From Shumkonia mesophila (lineage in GTDB: Bacteria > Pseudomonadota > Alphaproteobacteria > Rhodospirillales > Shumkoniaceae), in NCBI RefSeq assembly GCF_026163695.1, contig NZ_JAOTID010000016.1, positions 32,782 to 96,781 of the forward strand: a DNA stretch of 64,000 bases, written 5' to 3'. The notes beneath the pieces were generated by a model. It did not search any database. It saw only the letters and a program-made list of their open reading frames with translations, and had not been told where the DNA came from. Made by a program: the position numbers and the translations under genes. Below are positions 34,272 through 44,275 of the stretch, in pieces; positions within the stretch are counted from its first letter, which is position 1; each line of letters begins with the position of its first letter.

Positions 34272-35960
34272 CTAGCCCCGTCTCGCGGGCGGTTTTGCCA
34301 TTTCGAATCCGCCCTTGCCCCGCCGCTTGACCGAATACATTGCCACGTCGGCGCGGGCAAGCAGTTCGTCGAGGGTTTCCCTGGCCGCCGGATCGTACAC
34401 GGCGACGCCGACCGAGATGCCCAGCGGGTTCTCGGCGCCTTCCGAGAAGCGGTGCAGCCGCAGGCTCGCCTCGATCAATCGCCGCGCCCGGCTTTCGGCC
34501 ACGTCGGGACCGATGCCGTCCAGCCACATGACGAATTCGTCGCCGCCGATGCGCGCGATCATGTCGCCCGGACGCGAATGTTCGAGCAGCAGGTCGCGAA
34601 CCGCCACCAGCGCCTCGTCGCCGCGCTGGTGGCCGTGCCGGTCGTTGACCGACTTGAAGTTGTCGAGATCGACGTAGTAGAGCGCCGCGCTGCCCTGGGC
34701 ATGCTCCAGCCGGCGCAGCCGCCGGGGCATCTCGTCGTCATAGAAGGCCCGGCGGTTGAGCAGGCCGGTCAGGGCATCGGTCCGGGAAAGCCGGACGATC
34801 CGTTCGTGGTTGTTGATCTGCTCGATGGCGATGCCCAACTGGTCGGCGATGTCGCCCACCAGCAGCCGCTCGTCGTCGCTCCATTCGGTGAGGCCGCCCG
34901 CCTTGCACAGGCACACGCCGCCGTTGATGGCGGCGCGATAGTCCGTCACCGCGCCCAGCACGCGCCACGAGCCGATCTCTCGTTCCAGCGTGACGTCGGC
35001 GTCCTCGATATCGGCCAGCAGCGCCTCCATGTCGGCCGACGGCAGCCCCTCGGCTTCGCCGAATTCGGCGGCCAGCGTATAGGCGCCGGGGGCGGCCATG
35101 CGAAAGACCCGGCATCCCGCCGCGCCGAGGGCGCGCGCCGCCGACGCGGCGGCGGCGGCCAGCATATTCTCGGGTTCCACCTCGTTGCGGATCGCCTGGA
35201 TGACGTAGTGAAGGATCTGCTCGCGGTGACGGGCCCGCATCAGCGCCGCCTCGCGCTCGCGCTCGCGGGTGATGTCGCGGCAGACGCCGCGCGCACCCAG
35301 CCAGGTGCCGTCGGCGGCGTGCAGCGGCCGGCACGACACGGCGACGCAGGCCAGAGTGTCGTCGCTGCGGCGCATCCACAGCTCGACGCCGTCGAGCGGC
35401 TGGTCGCTCTGGAACGGGAACGGCCGATAGGCCGCGGCGTCGACCACCAGCTCGGCCGGGCGCTGGCCGATCAGTTCGTCGGCGGCATAGCCCAACGCGC
35501 TTTGCGAGGAAACGAAGACGAACGCGCCATCCGGGCCCACCTCCCAGGCGAAATCGGACGACACCTCGACCAGGTCCTTGTAGCGCTGGCGCGATTCGAT
35601 CAGGGCCGGCCTGAGGTTGTGCTCCATCGTCACGTCGCGGAGCAGGATCAGAAGAGCGTCGCCGCGAGCATGCGGCATGACGGTAAGGTCGATGACGACC
35701 TGGCCCTCGTTGAGCGGAAGCTGCATCATCTCGGCGACGATGGAGCCCCCCGCCGTCGCCCGTTGGATCACCGCCGCGAGGGGAGCCGGCTCGCCTTGCA
35801 GCAGAAGCGAAGCGAATTCGCGGCCGGCCCGGTTGGCGGCGATGACGGCGCCTTCCGGCGCCACCAGAAGCGCCCCGCCGGGATACCCGTCAAGCCACCT
35901 GGCATCGCCGGCGGTGATACCGGCATCGGCCGGCGGCGTCCGGTCGCGGGCCCCGCTCAT
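34272..35960 (-). CDS. Diguanylate cyclase with PAS and GAF sensory domains
   Basis: A 562-residue soluble signalling protein. Two PAS-like domains lie at about residues 20-115 and 125-250 (YKDLVEVSSDFAWEVGPDG, then GARGVCRDITRERE). A GAF-like domain follows at about 265-400, and the GGDEF domain is at about 410-555, with an intact active site GGDEF at residues 472-476. There is no clear RxxD inhibitory site: the residues before the active site read LLEHSRPGDMIARI (RPGD fits R-x-x-D loosely). It makes c-di-GMP from GTP. It overlaps the upstream EAL gene by 4 bp, so a synthase and a hydrolase are translationally coupled. Confidence 0.92.
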   Translation of the reverse strand: MSGARDRTPPADAGITAGDARWLDGYPGGALLVAPEGAVIAANRAGREFASLLLQGEPAPLAAVIQRATAGGSIVAEMMQLPLNEGQVVIDLTVMPHARGDALLILLRDVTMEHNLRPALIESRQRYKDLVEVSSDFAWEVGPDGAFVFVSSQSALGYAADELIGQRPAELVVDAAAYRPFPFQSDQPLDGVELWMRRSDDTLACVAVSCRPLHAADGTWLGARGVCRDITREREREAALMRARHREQILHYVIQAIRNEVEPENMLAAAAASAARALGAAGCRVFRMAAPGAYTLAAEFGEAEGLPSADMEALLADIEDADVTLEREIGSWRVLGAVTDYRAAINGGVCLCKAGGLTEWSDDERLLVGDIADQLGIAIEQINNHERIVRLSRTDALTGLLNRRAFYDDEMPRRLRRLEHAQGSAALYYVDLDNFKSVNDRHGHQRGDEALVAVRDLLLEHSRPGDMIARIGGDEFVMWLDGIGPDVAESRARRLIEASLRLHRFSEGAENPLGISVGVAVYDPAARETLDELLARADVAMYSVKRRGKGGFEMAKPPARRG

Positions 35961-37657
35961 CGCCGGCCCCGGAACAGCTCGGCCTTGGGCAGCGGGTCGA
36001 AATCCTTGATGGAGGCCGATGGCTGGCCGAACAGGAAGCCCTGCACGTAGTTGACGCCGCAGTCGCGCACGAAGGTCAGGGTGTCTTCCTTGTCGACCAT
36101 CTCGGCGATGGTCTCCACGCCCAGCGTCCGGCACAGCACCGCCAGGGCGGTCAGGAAAGCCCTTCCCTTCTTGCCCCGCAGGGCGTTGCGAATGGCGCTG
36201 CCATCGAGCTTCACCACATCGACGTCAAGCGCGCTGAGATACTGGAAGCTGGCGGCGCCGGCCCCGAAGTCGTCGAGACAGACGTGATGGCCGACCTGGC
36301 GCAGGCCCTGAATGAACGTGTTGGCGGTATCGAGATCGGCCATGCGCGAGGATTCGGTGATCTCAAACAGCAGCTTGTCGCGCACCCAGGCGTTTTCCCT
36401 GAGCTTGGCGTAGAGCGTCGAGACATACCGCTCGGAGCCGACGGAATGGCCGGAAACGTTGACGGCGATGGGAAAGCGGTTGGTGTTTCGGGGAAACTTG
36501 TCGAGCCAGTCGATGGCCTTCTGGACGATGGCGAGGTCGAAATCGGTGATGAGGCCGGTTTCCTCGGCAAAGACGATCTGCTGATAGGGCGAGTCGGCCG
36601 CCGCCGCCCCGGGGAAGCGGGCGAGGGCCTCGTAATGGTGGATGGCGCCGCTGTTGACGTCGATGATCGGCTGGAAGGCCAGGGTGAAGGACCGGCTGGC
36701 CACCATGCGCTTGAACGATTCGACGGAGTGCGTGGCCTCGTTCATCAGCGAGGAAAGATTGCTCGACAGGCTCTTGATGGTGAAGGCGCCGCCCTTCGAC
36801 TCGCGAAAGCGGTTGACGACGTAGAGCAGGCTTCGCGCCATGTCTTCTTCGCTGACGACCCCGTCGCCGATTTCCACCGTCGCCGTCTCGACGGCGAAGC
36901 CCGCGCCTTCGGGGTCCGCTTCGCGGATGACGCCGGTCAGTTCCCGTTCCAGATCGAGAATGCTCACGTTGCCGCGATGAAGCAGGCCGTATCGGCCGTC
37001 GGCGATCCGTCCCGCCGTGTCCCCATCGACGGAAAGGGCCCGGAAGCAGGCGCCCACCGTCGACATCAGGGCCTGGTCGGACGCCTCGTCCAGCCGCGCC
37101 CGCAGGTTCTGGAGGTCGTCCATGGTGACCAGCGTCATGCGAACGTCGGCCCCGTCCGCCCGCAGACGGCTCGCCCGCGCCGCCACGATGTTGGCGAACT
37201 CCCCACCTTCGAACAGCCCGGTGCCTTGGTCGCGGGCCACCGCCGCCGTTTCGCCGCTGCCGCCGGTCAGGCGCAAGGCCAGGAAGAAATGGCCGTCGAA
37301 TTCGTCCAGGCGGTAGCCGGCCACGGAGAACGGCGGCGTCACCCCCAGCTTGCCGAGCAGCCTGATGGCCAAGTGATCGGTGCGCCCGCGCTGTTCGGCG
37401 ATCTTGAGGATTTGGCGGAGCAGCGCATGGTCCTGCGCGGCAAGGTTGTCCTCTAACCGGCTGCCGACGAGGTCCTCCGGCGACCGGCCGAGGAAGGGCT
37501 GGGTGACTCCGCCGGCGAAAACGATGGTACCGCCCGCATCGAGCTCGAGCAGCAGGTCGCCCCAGCAGAACGCCAAGGCCACGAAGCGGTCTCGCTCCGA
37601 CTTGAGGCGCGTGATCTGCGAGGACCCTGCTTGGGCGAGGCTGCTTGCGGCCGCCAT
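35957..37657 (-). CDS. EAL-domain c-di-GMP phosphodiesterase with N-terminal sensor
   Basis: A 566-residue protein. The N-terminal PAS-like region (about 10-120, GDLLLELDAGGTIVFAGG) is followed by a degenerate cyclase-like or linker region to about 300, and then an EAL domain. The hydrolytic residues appear intact: EAL at 343-345 in HYEALARF, VNVSGHSV, EITESS, DDFGAG, VKLDGS, VETIAEMVDKED and QGFLFGQP. It would hydrolyse c-di-GMP to pGpG. It overlaps the GGDEF gene by 4 bp. The AAGGGGAA site before ATG 37657 supports the start. It is divergent from the HAD phosphatase gene. Confidence 0.92.
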   Translation of the reverse strand: MAAASSLAQAGSSQITRLKSERDRFVALAFCWGDLLLELDAGGTIVFAGGVTQPFLGRSPEDLVGSRLEDNLAAQDHALLRQILKIAEQRGRTDHLAIRLLGKLGVTPPFSVAGYRLDEFDGHFFLALRLTGGSGETAAVARDQGTGLFEGGEFANIVAARASRLRADGADVRMTLVTMDDLQNLRARLDEASDQALMSTVGACFRALSVDGDTAGRIADGRYGLLHRGNVSILDLERELTGVIREADPEGAGFAVETATVEIGDGVVSEEDMARSLLYVVNRFRESKGGAFTIKSLSSNLSSLMNEATHSVESFKRMVASRSFTLAFQPIIDVNSGAIHHYEALARFPGAAAADSPYQQIVFAEETGLITDFDLAIVQKAIDWLDKFPRNTNRFPIAVNVSGHSVGSERYVSTLYAKLRENAWVRDKLLFEITESSRMADLDTANTFIQGLRQVGHHVCLDDFGAGAASFQYLSALDVDVVKLDGSAIRNALRGKKGRAFLTALAVLCRTLGVETIAEMVDKEDTLTFVRDCGVNYVQGFLFGQPSASIKDFDPLPKAELFRGRR

Positions 37658-37828
37658 GTCGCGTGTATTCCCCTTGTGCCCCACGAATTTATCCGCGATG
37701 CGCCGGCCGACGCCAGCGGAAAAACCGCCGCCGCCCGGCGCTGCCCGCTTAACGTCTTCCCGCCGACGGCGATTCCGGGGGCGGGAAAAAGGCTTGCCGG
37801 CCGGCCGGGCCCGCCCCACTCTAGGGAA

Positions 37829-38554
37829 ATGGTCGATTCGCCGCCTCTCGATTTTCCGGCTTCTCCTTCCACGGGTGTCTCTGTCGGCGACGGCGGCGCC
37901 TGGATCTTCGATCTCGACAACACCCTCTATCCGGCGGTGGACAGCCTATTCGTGCACGTCAGCCAGCGCATCCGGGACTACATCGGGCGCTTCCTCGACC
38001 TCGATCCCGAGGCGGCCTTCCAACTCCAGAGGGACTACTTCGTGCGCTATGGGACGTCGTTGCGCGGCATGATGATCGAACACGCCATGGACCCCGTCCC
38101 CTTTCTGGCCTACGTCCATGACGTCGATCTCGCCATGATCGCCCCCAACCCCCGACTGGATGCCGCCCTGGAGCGCCTGGGCGGACGCAAGCTGATCTTC
38201 ACCAACGCGTCTTCGGACCATGCCGAGCGCGTGCTGGAACGACTGGGCGTCGCCCGCCGCTTCGACGCCATCTTCGACATCGCCGACGGCGACTTCGTAC
38301 CGAAGCCGGAGCCGGCGCCCTACGCCACCCTGGTCCGCCGGTACGTGCCGAAGCCCGCCGCTGCCGTCATGGTCGACGACATCGCCCGCAACCTGGCGCC
38401 GGCGGCGGCGCTCGGCATGACGACGGTGTGGCTGCGCAACGACACCGACTGGGGCCGCACCGGCGCCGCCGACGGCCACGTGCACCATGTGGCGGACGAC
38501 CTCATCGCGTGGCTGGAAGACGCGGCGGCGGGGCCCTTCCGCCGATCCGCCTGA
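37829..38554 (+). CDS. HAD-family pyrimidine 5'-nucleotidase
   Basis: A 241-residue HAD hydrolase of the SDT1/pyrimidine 5'-nucleotidase type. Motif I is WIFDLDNTLYP (Asp28 nucleophile, Asp30), the cap has the conserved FVRYGTSLRGMM, motif II is IFTNASSDHAERVL, motif III is KPEPAPY and motif IV is VMVDDIARNLAPA. Yeast Sdt1 and its plant relatives dephosphorylate UMP and CMP and also modified nucleotides. In alphaproteobacteria this gene is often found next to dapD, as here (96-bp gap). The ribosome site AGGGAA is very close to the ATG. Confidence 0.9.
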   Translation: MVDSPPLDFPASPSTGVSVGDGGAWIFDLDNTLYPAVDSLFVHVSQRIRDYIGRFLDLDPEAAFQLQRDYFVRYGTSLRGMMIEHAMDPVPFLAYVHDVDLAMIAPNPRLDAALERLGGRKLIFTNASSDHAERVLERLGVARRFDAIFDIADGDFVPKPEPAPYATLVRRYVPKPAAAVMVDDIARNLAPAAALGMTTVWLRNDTDWGRTGAADGHVHHVADDLIAWLEDAAAGPFRRSA

Positions 38555-38650
38555 CCCGTCGACCTTCGCTGGCCGTTGTTGACAGACGCCGGCCACTTGC
38601 CCATGTTCGGGGGCCGACCGTTCCCTTGTTCAGACCATTGTTGGACACCC

Positions 38651-39493
38651 ATGACAATCAGCACCCTGCAGCCCATCATCGACGCCGCCTGGGAGGCGCG
38701 CGAATCCATCACCCTGACGACCGAAGGCGAGGTCCGCGACGCCGTCGAGGCCGCCCTCGACCTTCTGGATTCGGGCAAGGCCCGCGTCGCCGAGAAACGG
38801 GACGGCGCCTGGCAGGTCAACCAGTGGCTGAAAAAGGCGGTGCTGCTGTCGTTCCGCCTGAACGACATGGCCGTCATCCCCGGCGGCCCCGGCAAGGCGC
38901 AGTGGTTCGACAAGGTCGCCTCGAAGTTCGACGGCTGGGACGCGGCACGTTTCCGCGCCGCCGGCTTCCGCGCCGTGCCCCACTGCGTGGTGCGGCGCTC
39001 GGCCTACATCGCGCCGGGCGCCGTGCTGATGCCGAGCTTCGTCAACCTCGGCGCCTATGTCGATTCGGGCACCATGGTCGACACCTGGGCCACCGTGGGG
39101 TCGTGCGCCCAGATCGGCAAGAACTGTCACATCTCGGGCGGCGCCGGCATCGGCGGCGTGCTGGAGCCGTTGCAGGCCGGCCCGGTCATCATCGAGGACA
39201 ACTGTTTCATCGGCGCCCGCTCCGAGGTCGCCGAGGGGGTGGTCCTGGGCGAGGGATCGGTGCTCTCCATGGGCGTCTATCTCGGCGCCTCGACCCGCAT
39301 CGTCGATCGCGCCACCGGCGAGGTCCACATGGGCCGCGTGCCCCCCTATTCGGTGGTGGTTTCGGGCACCATGCCGGGCAAGCCGCTGCCCGACGGTTCG
39401 CCGGGACCGGGGCTTTATTGCGCCGTCATCGTCAAGAAAGTCGACGAGAGAACCCGTTCCAAGACCTCGATCAACGAACTGCTCAGGGAATAG
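38651..39493 (+). CDS. dapD: 2,3,4,5-tetrahydropyridine-2,6-dicarboxylate N-succinyltransferase
   Basis: A 280-residue left-handed beta-helix acyltransferase. An N-terminal alpha domain with [12 protein letters not shown] is followed by hexapeptide repeats ([20 protein letters not shown] and onward), with the DapD-specific [20 protein letters not shown] and [15 protein letters not shown]. The C-terminus [11 protein letters not shown] is typical. It succinylates tetrahydrodipicolinate in the lysine/DAP pathway. The ATG at 38651 gives the standard N-terminus ([11 protein letters not shown]). dapE follows 9 bp later, so they are co-transcribed. Confidence 0.97.
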   Translation: MTISTLQPIIDAAWEARESITLTTEGEVRDAVEAALDLLDSGKARVAEKRDGAWQVNQWLKKAVLLSFRLNDMAVIPGGPGKAQWFDKVASKFDGWDAARFRAAGFRAVPHCVVRRSAYIAPGAVLMPSFVNLGAYVDSGTMVDTWATVGSCAQIGKNCHISGGAGIGGVLEPLQAGPVIIEDNCFIGARSEVAEGVVLGEGSVLSMGVYLGASTRIVDRATGEVHMGRVPPYSVVVSGTMPGKPLPDGSPGPGLYCAVIVKKVDERTRSKTSINELLRE

Positions 39494-39502
39494 CCGCCAA
39501 CC

Positions 39503-40672
39503 GTGGCCGCCCGCCTCGACCCCGTCGATCTCACCCGCGCCCTGGTGCGCTGTCCCAGCGTGACGCCAAGCGACGCCGGCGCGCTGGCGGTGCTGGAGGG
39601 CGCCCTGGTCCCGCTCGGGTTCACCTGTCACAGGCTCAAGTTCTCGCAGGCCGGCACGCCCGACGTCGACAACCTCTATGCCCGCCTCGGCACCGGGCGG
39701 CCCCACTTCTGTTTCGCCGGGCACACCGACGTGGTGCCGCCGGGCGATGTCGGCGCCTGGTCGGCCGGGCCCTTTGCCGGCGAGGTGATCGACGGCCGGC
39801 TGATCGGCCGCGGCACGGTGGACATGAAGGGCGCCATCGGCGCCTTCGTGGCCGCCGCCGCGGCCTTCCTGGAGGGTCGCCGGGACGGCTTCAAGGGCTC
39901 GATCAGCCTGCTTATCACCGGCGACGAGGAAGGCCCGGCGATCAACGGCACGGTCAAGGTCCTGGAGTGGATGAAGGCCAAGGGCGAGATACCCGACCAC
40001 TGCCTGGTCGGCGAGCCGACCAACCGCGAGGCGCTGGGCGAAACGGTCAAGATCGGCCGGCGCGGCAGCCTCAACGCCTTGTTGACGGTGTACGGCACGC
40101 AGGGGCACACCGCCTATCCACAGCACGCCGACAACCCCATCCGCCGCCTCATGCGGATGTTGACCGCCATCGCCGATCGGCCGCTCGACGAAGGAACCGC
40201 CCATTTCGAGCCGTCGCGCGCCGAGGTCACCTCGATCGACGTCGGCAACCCGACCACCAACCTGATTCCCGGCAAGGTGACGGCGCGCTTCAATGTGCGC
40301 TTCAACGACCGGCACTCGGGCGAGTCGCTGAAGGCCTGGATCGGCCAGCGCTGCGCCGAGGTAGGCGGGCGGTTCGACCTGGCCTGCGAGGTATCGGGCG
40401 AATCCTTCCTGTGCCCGCCCGGCCCGTGGACGGACCGCCTGGCGACGGCGATTCGCGGGGCGACCGGGCGGACGCCGGCGCTGGACACCGGCGGCGGCAC
40501 TTCCGACGCCCGCTTCATCAGGAACCTCTGCCCGGTGGCCGAGTTCGGCCTTTCGAGCGCCACGGGGCACAAGGTGGACGAGGCGGTGACGGTGGCCGAT
40601 CTCGTCAGCCTGACCGAGGTTTACCGCCGCCTGCTCGCCGGCTACTTCGCGGACCCGCCGTGCCCAGCGTGA
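39503..40672 (+). CDS. dapE: Succinyl-diaminopimelate desuccinylase
   Basis: A 389-residue M20-family metallopeptidase. Zinc ligands are in [11 protein letters not shown] (His74, Asp76), [11 protein letters not shown] (bridging Asp) and ITGDEEGPA (catalytic Glu), with the lid-domain motif [12 protein letters not shown] and the C-terminal His in SATGHKVDE. It removes succinate from N-succinyl-LL-diaminopimelate for lysine and peptidoglycan. The start is GTG 39503. Its last 13 bp overlap the next membrane-protein gene, so translational coupling is likely. Confidence 0.96.
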   Translation: MAARLDPVDLTRALVRCPSVTPSDAGALAVLEGALVPLGFTCHRLKFSQAGTPDVDNLYARLGTGRPHFCFAGHTDVVPPGDVGAWSAGPFAGEVIDGRLIGRGTVDMKGAIGAFVAAAAAFLEGRRDGFKGSISLLITGDEEGPAINGTVKVLEWMKAKGEIPDHCLVGEPTNREALGETVKIGRRGSLNALLTVYGTQGHTAYPQHADNPIRRLMRMLTAIADRPLDEGTAHFEPSRAEVTSIDVGNPTTNLIPGKVTARFNVRFNDRHSGESLKAWIGQRCAEVGGRFDLACEVSGESFLCPPGPWTDRLATAIRGATGRTPALDTGGGTSDARFIRNLCPVAEFGLSSATGHKVDEAVTVADLVSLTEVYRRLLAGYFADPPCPA

Positions 40673-41226
40673 ACGAAATCCTGCGGGCCCTGTACGGCGC
40701 GTACCGTCTGGCCCGCTTCGATGCCGGCGGCTTGGCCTACTTCGACGCCACGCCCGGCGGCTTCTGGAAATCCTTCTTCGCCGCCGTCATCGTGCTGCCG
40801 CTTTACCTGCTGCTGCTGGCGGTCCGCCTGCAAGGCGATCTTCCCGAGGGGACGCCGGCCCGCTTCCTGGCCATCGAGCTGATCGCCTACGTCATCGGCT
40901 GGGTCATCTATCCCCTGGTCATGGCCACGGTGGCCCGCCTGATCGACCGCGAACGGCACTACGTCCGCTACATCGTCGCCTACAATTGGGCCTCGGTGTG
41001 GCAGAACGTCCTTTACCTGCCGGTCGCCATCCTTTCGGTGGCCGGCCTGCTGGCGGGCGGCGCGGCGGGTTTCATCGCGCTGGCCGCCCTCGTGGCCGTT
41101 CTCGTCTACGCCTGGTTCGTGGCGCGCATCGCGCTCGCCCTTCCGGGGCTCCATGCCGTGCCCCTGGTGGCCCTCGACGTCGTGCTCGGCCTCCTGCTCA
41201 ACGGCTTCGCCGACAGCCTGCTCTAG
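40660..41226 (+). CDS. Small integral membrane protein of unknown function (Yip1-like topology)
   Basis: About 188 residues with five hydrophobic segments: roughly 30-52, 68-90, 105-125, 128-150 and 160-182. A short cytoplasmic N-terminus ([17 protein letters not shown]) is also typical of membrane proteins found next to dapE in Rhodospirillales. I recognise no catalytic motif. The start is GTG 40660 (or 40669), overlapping the end of dapE, so it belongs to the dapD-dapE transcription unit. Its stop is 3 bp from that of truA on the other strand. Confidence 0.72.
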   Translation: MPSVNEILRALYGAYRLARFDAGGLAYFDATPGGFWKSFFAAVIVLPLYLLLLAVRLQGDLPEGTPARFLAIELIAYVIGWVIYPLVMATVARLIDRERHYVRYIVAYNWASVWQNVLYLPVAILSVAGLLAGGAAGFIALAALVAVLVYAWFVARIALALPGLHAVPLVALDVVLGLLLNGFADSLL

Positions 41227-41229
41227 GAA

Positions 41230-41967
41230 TCAGTAGAAGACCTCGGTCAGGTAAAGGCCGCAGGCCGGCGCCGTCGGCCCCGCCGCCGCGCGGTCGCGCG
41301 CGGCGAGGATACGCGCAACGTCGCCGGCGCTCCATTTTCCCTCGCCCACCCGCTTCAGCGTCCCCACCATGTTGCGCACCTGATGGTGCAGGAACGAGCG
41401 CGCCCGGGCCGTCACCCGGATCTCGTCGCCGTCGCGGGCCACCTCGATGGCGGAAAGCGTCTTCACCGGCGAATTGGCCTGGCATTCGGCGGCGCGGAAC
41501 GAGCTGAAGTCGTGGCGGCCGATCAGCCCCTGGGCCGCCTCGTGCATGGCTTGCGCATCCAGCGGCACCGGCACCCACCAGGCGCGGCCGCGATCGAGCG
41601 CCAAAGGCGCTCGCCGGTTGGCGATGCGATAGAGATAGGCCCGGCCGACGGCCGAAAAGCGGGCGTGGAAATCGTCGGCGACCCGCTCGGCGGTCCGCAC
41701 CGCCACCGCCGCCGGCCGCAGATGGAAGTTGATGGCGTCGCGCACGGTGTCGGGGCCGGCCTCGCGGACGAGATCGAAATGCACCACCTGGCCCAGGGCA
41801 TGGACGCCGGCATCGGTACGCCCGGCGGCGAACGTGGTGATCCGCTCGCCACAAAAGCGCAGGATCGCCTCCTCGATGACCTGCTGGACGGCGAGCCCGT
41901 TCTCCTGGCGCTGCCAGCCGACGAAGTCGGCGCCGTCGTATTCGACGATGAGCCGGTAACGGGGCAT
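41230..41967 (-). CDS. truA: tRNA pseudouridine(38-40) synthase
   Basis: A 245-residue TruA. It opens with [18 protein letters not shown] and has the catalytic Asp52 in [15 protein letters not shown]. Other family motifs are ALNFH-like [26 protein letters not shown] and the C-terminal [17 protein letters not shown]. It isomerises U38-40 in tRNA anticodon arms. The start at 41967 is the Met directly before the conserved first strand. It lies 22 bp after fmt on the same strand, the usual fmt-truA operon. Confidence 0.96.
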   Translation of the reverse strand: MPRYRLIVEYDGADFVGWQRQENGLAVQQVIEEAILRFCGERITTFAAGRTDAGVHALGQVVHFDLVREAGPDTVRDAINFHLRPAAVAVRTAERVADDFHARFSAVGRAYLYRIANRRAPLALDRGRAWWVPVPLDAQAMHEAAQGLIGRHDFSSFRAAECQANSPVKTLSAIEVARDGDEIRVTARARSFLHHQVRNMVGTLKRVGEGKWSAGDVARILAARDRAAAGPTAPACGLYLTEVFY

Positions 41968-41989
41968 GGGCGGCGGTCCCCTTAAGGCC

Positions 41990-42919
41990 CTAGGCCAGCC
42001 GCGAACCGGCGGGCACGGCGAAGCCACGCAGGAAGGCGGCGGCGTCGGTCGGCGCCTTGCCTTCGCGCTGCACCCGCTCCAGGCGGAGCGCGCCCTCGCC
42101 GCAGGCCACCGTGAGGGCCTCGTCCACCACCGTTCCCGGCGCCTGGCCACGCCCGGGCAGCGCGCGCGCCGCCAGCACCTTGAGACGGCTGCCGGCGGCT
42201 TCGCACCAGGCGCCCGGCGACGGCTGGAAGGCCCGTACGCGGCGCTCCAGATCGACGGCCGGCAGCCGCCAATCGAGCCGGCTTTCCCCGCGCTCCAGCT
42301 TGGCGGCGTAGGTCGCCCCCTCGGCCGGCTGGGGCTTGGGCGCGATCCGCCCCTCGACCAGCCCGGTCAGCGCCTCGACGGCCAGGCGGGCGCCGACCTC
42401 GGCCAAGGCGTCGTGCAGCGTTCCGGCGGTGGTGTCGGGCGTGATCGGCACGCGTTCCATCAGCAGGATGGGGCCGGTGTCGAGACCCTCGTCCATGCGC
42501 ATCAGGGTGACGCCGGTTTCGCTGTCGCCGGCCAGGATGGCCCGCTGGATGGGGGCGGCGCCCCGCCAGCGGGGCAGCAGCGAGGCGTGGACGTTGAGGC
42601 AGCCGAGCCTGGGCGCCTCGACCACCCGTTTCGGCAGGATCAGGCCGTAGGCAGCGGTCACGGCGGCATCGGCGCCCAGCGCCACGAAGGCGTCCTGCTC
42701 GGCCTCGCTTTTCCTGAGGCTGAGCGGCGTGCGCACGGCCAGGCCGCGCGCGGCGGAGAAGGCGTGAACCGGGGCCGGCCGCTCCTGATGGCCGCGGCCG
42801 GCCGGGCGGGGCGGCTGGGCGTAGACGCAGGCGATGTCGTGGCCGGCCTCCATCAGCGCGGCCAGAACCGGCACTGCGAAATCGGGACTGCCCATGAAGA
42901 TGAGACGAAGACGCGACAT
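41990..42919 (-). CDS. fmt: Methionyl-tRNA formyltransferase
   Basis: A 309-residue formyltransferase. It starts [16 protein letters not shown], has the formyl-THF-binding [36 protein letters not shown] region and [19 protein letters not shown], followed by the C-terminal OB-fold domain. It formylates Met-tRNAfMet for initiation. An in-frame Met further upstream (43000) would add an unconserved 27-residue extension, so 42919 is chosen. In most alphaproteobacteria def lies directly upstream. Here def is some 7.6 kb away, across the sulfolactate segment. Confidence 0.96.
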   Translation of the reverse strand: MSRLRLIFMGSPDFAVPVLAALMEAGHDIACVYAQPPRPAGRGHQERPAPVHAFSAARGLAVRTPLSLRKSEAEQDAFVALGADAAVTAAYGLILPKRVVEAPRLGCLNVHASLLPRWRGAAPIQRAILAGDSETGVTLMRMDEGLDTGPILLMERVPITPDTTAGTLHDALAEVGARLAVEALTGLVEGRIAPKPQPAEGATYAAKLERGESRLDWRLPAVDLERRVRAFQPSPGAWCEAAGSRLKVLAARALPGRGQAPGTVVDEALTVACGEGALRLERVQREGKAPTDAAAFLRGFAVPAGSRLA

Positions 42920-43010
42920 GGATCGGGGCTCGCCAGTTGCCATCGCAGGCTTCCTGTAAGCACAGCCGGCGGGCGCTTGGCAAGGGCCAGCGCACGCCAC
43001 CGGCGGCCGG

Positions 43011-43790
43011 TCAGTCGATGACGCAGATGTAGCGATGCTCGGTGGTCAGGCAGCGGCTGACCCGCCATTCCACCGGCTTGCGGTCGATGCTCATGGCCAG
43101 GCGGGCGATTTCCTGCAACGGCTGGCCGGGCTGGATGCCCAACAACTCGGCCTCGCGCTCGGTGGCGGCGACGGCCCGCAGGTACTCCTCGGCCTGGTAG
43201 ATGGTGACCCCGTAGCGTTCCTCGTAAAGCTCGTAGAGGGTGTTGGGCAGGCCGTCCCGCGACATCTTGGCCAGGCCGCTGAACTTCTTGGCCGACAGCG
43301 AAATCCGCTCGACGATGGTCGGCCGGCCGCCGAGGTCGCGGATGCGATCGATCTGGATCACCTGGTTGCCGGATTTGAGATCCAGCCTTTCCTCCTCCTC
43401 CCGCGTGGCGCGCCGGGTCGTGCACGACAGCACCCGGCTGCTCGGCAGCTGGCGCGAGCCGTCCTTGCCGATGAGGTGGAAGAAGTGGAACAGCGCGCGG
43501 TGCGGATTGTGGGTGGCGACGAAGGTTCCCCGCCCCTGTTGGCGCACCAACAGATTCTGCGCCGTCAGTTCGTCGAGCGCCTTGCGCACGGTGCCCTGGC
43601 TGACCCCGTAGCGGGCGGCCAGCTCGAATTCGCTGGGCAGCTTGTCGCCGGGCCGCCAGTCGCCGGCGATGAGCTGCTGGATGATCGAATCCTTGATCTG
43701 CTTGTAAAGGGGCCGGAAATCGACGTCGCCGCCCGGCCGGGGCGCGTCCCCGGCCCGATTTGCCGCCCCGTTCGCAACGCTTTCTGCCAT
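43011..43790 (-). CDS. GntR-family (HutC/FarR-type) transcriptional regulator
   Basis: A 259-residue regulator. An N-terminal Gly/Pro-rich arm (1-24) is followed by a winged helix at about residues 26-95 ([44 protein letters not shown] in shortened form) and a UTRA effector domain from about 115 to 255. It diverges from suyA with 195 bp between starts, in which a 12-bp palindrome and a tandem 20-bp repeat lie. I infer it controls the sulfolactate genes, perhaps responding to sulfolactate or a related acid. It is convergently close to nothing and probably autoregulated. Confidence 0.9.
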   Translation of the reverse strand: MAESVANGAANRAGDAPRPGGDVDFRPLYKQIKDSIIQQLIAGDWRPGDKLPSEFELAARYGVSQGTVRKALDELTAQNLLVRQQGRGTFVATHNPHRALFHFFHLIGKDGSRQLPSSRVLSCTTRRATREEEERLDLKSGNQVIQIDRIRDLGGRPTIVERISLSAKKFSGLAKMSRDGLPNTLYELYEERYGVTIYQAEEYLRAVAATEREAELLGIQPGQPLQEIARLAMSIDRKPVEWRVSRCLTTEHRYICVID

Positions 43791-43863
43791 TCCAACCTCT
43801 CCCCGGGGAGCCAGCAGCCTCGCCCGTGCATTCCGCTCCCGGAAACAACCTTATGTTCTATGG

Positions 43864-43875
43864 TCTTATATAAGA
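43864..43875. promoter_or_regulatory. Palindromic operator candidate between gntR and suyA
   Basis: TCTTATATAAGA is a perfect 12-bp palindrome, in an AT-rich patch 74 bp upstream of the GntR-type start and 111 bp upstream of suyA. The size and AT-rich core suit a GntR-family dimer site. The assignment is by position and symmetry only. Confidence 0.45.
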
Positions 43876-43914
43876 TATATCCTTTGGCATTGACAGGGGC
43901 ACGTCAAGCTCAAT

Positions 43915-43954
43915 AGTTTTGGCTCTCGTCATTCAGTTTTGGTTCTCGTCATTC
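43915..43954 (+). repeat. Tandem 20-bp direct repeat upstream of suyA
   Basis: Two adjacent 20-bp copies, AGTTTTGGCTCTCGTCATTC and AGTTTTGGTTCTCGTCATTC, differ at one base. They end 31 bp before the suyA start. The spacing is about two helical turns, so a protein bound to both would sit on one face. The first eight bases (AGTTTTGG) are shared with the ends of the inverted repeat near 21104-21248, so an origin from that repeat family is also possible. Confidence 0.75.
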
Positions 43955-43985
43955 GCATGTATCATGCAAGCCAAGGGAGGACACC

Positions 43986-44273
43986 GTGGCAGCTCCAGAT
44001 TTCCTGGTTCATGACTCCGCCGATACCGTCGGCGTGGTCGTCGTGGAGGGTGTCACCGCCGGTCAGCAGTTGACCGGTTGGGTGATGGACACCGACAAGA
44101 CCATCAAGATTAAGGCCCTCAACCCCATTCCGTTGGGACACAAGGTGGCGCTCGCCGTCATCAAGAAGGGCGACACCGTCATCAAGTACAACAACGACAT
44201 CGGCAAGGCCGTGGCCAACATCGACAAGGGCGGGCACGTCCACGTTCACAACACCAAGACGAAGAGGTGGTAA
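43986..44273 (+). CDS. suyA: (2R)-sulfolactate sulfo-lyase, small (alpha) subunit
   Basis: A 95-residue SAF-domain protein of the UxaA N-terminal family. It contains [42 protein letters not shown] and the C-terminal [12 protein letters not shown]. In altronate dehydratases this domain is fused to or paired with the large subunit. Here it pairs with a large subunit of SuyB type, 2 bp downstream. Together they split (R)-3-sulfolactate into pyruvate and sulfite. The start is GTG 43986 with an AAGGGAGGA ribosome site. Altronate or galactarate dehydratase is the main alternative, but no uxa or gar neighbours are present. Confidence 0.85.
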   Translation: MAAPDFLVHDSADTVGVVVVEGVTAGQQLTGWVMDTDKTIKIKALNPIPLGHKVALAVIKKGDTVIKYNNDIGKAVANIDKGGHVHVHNTKTKRW

Positions 44274-44275
44274 CC

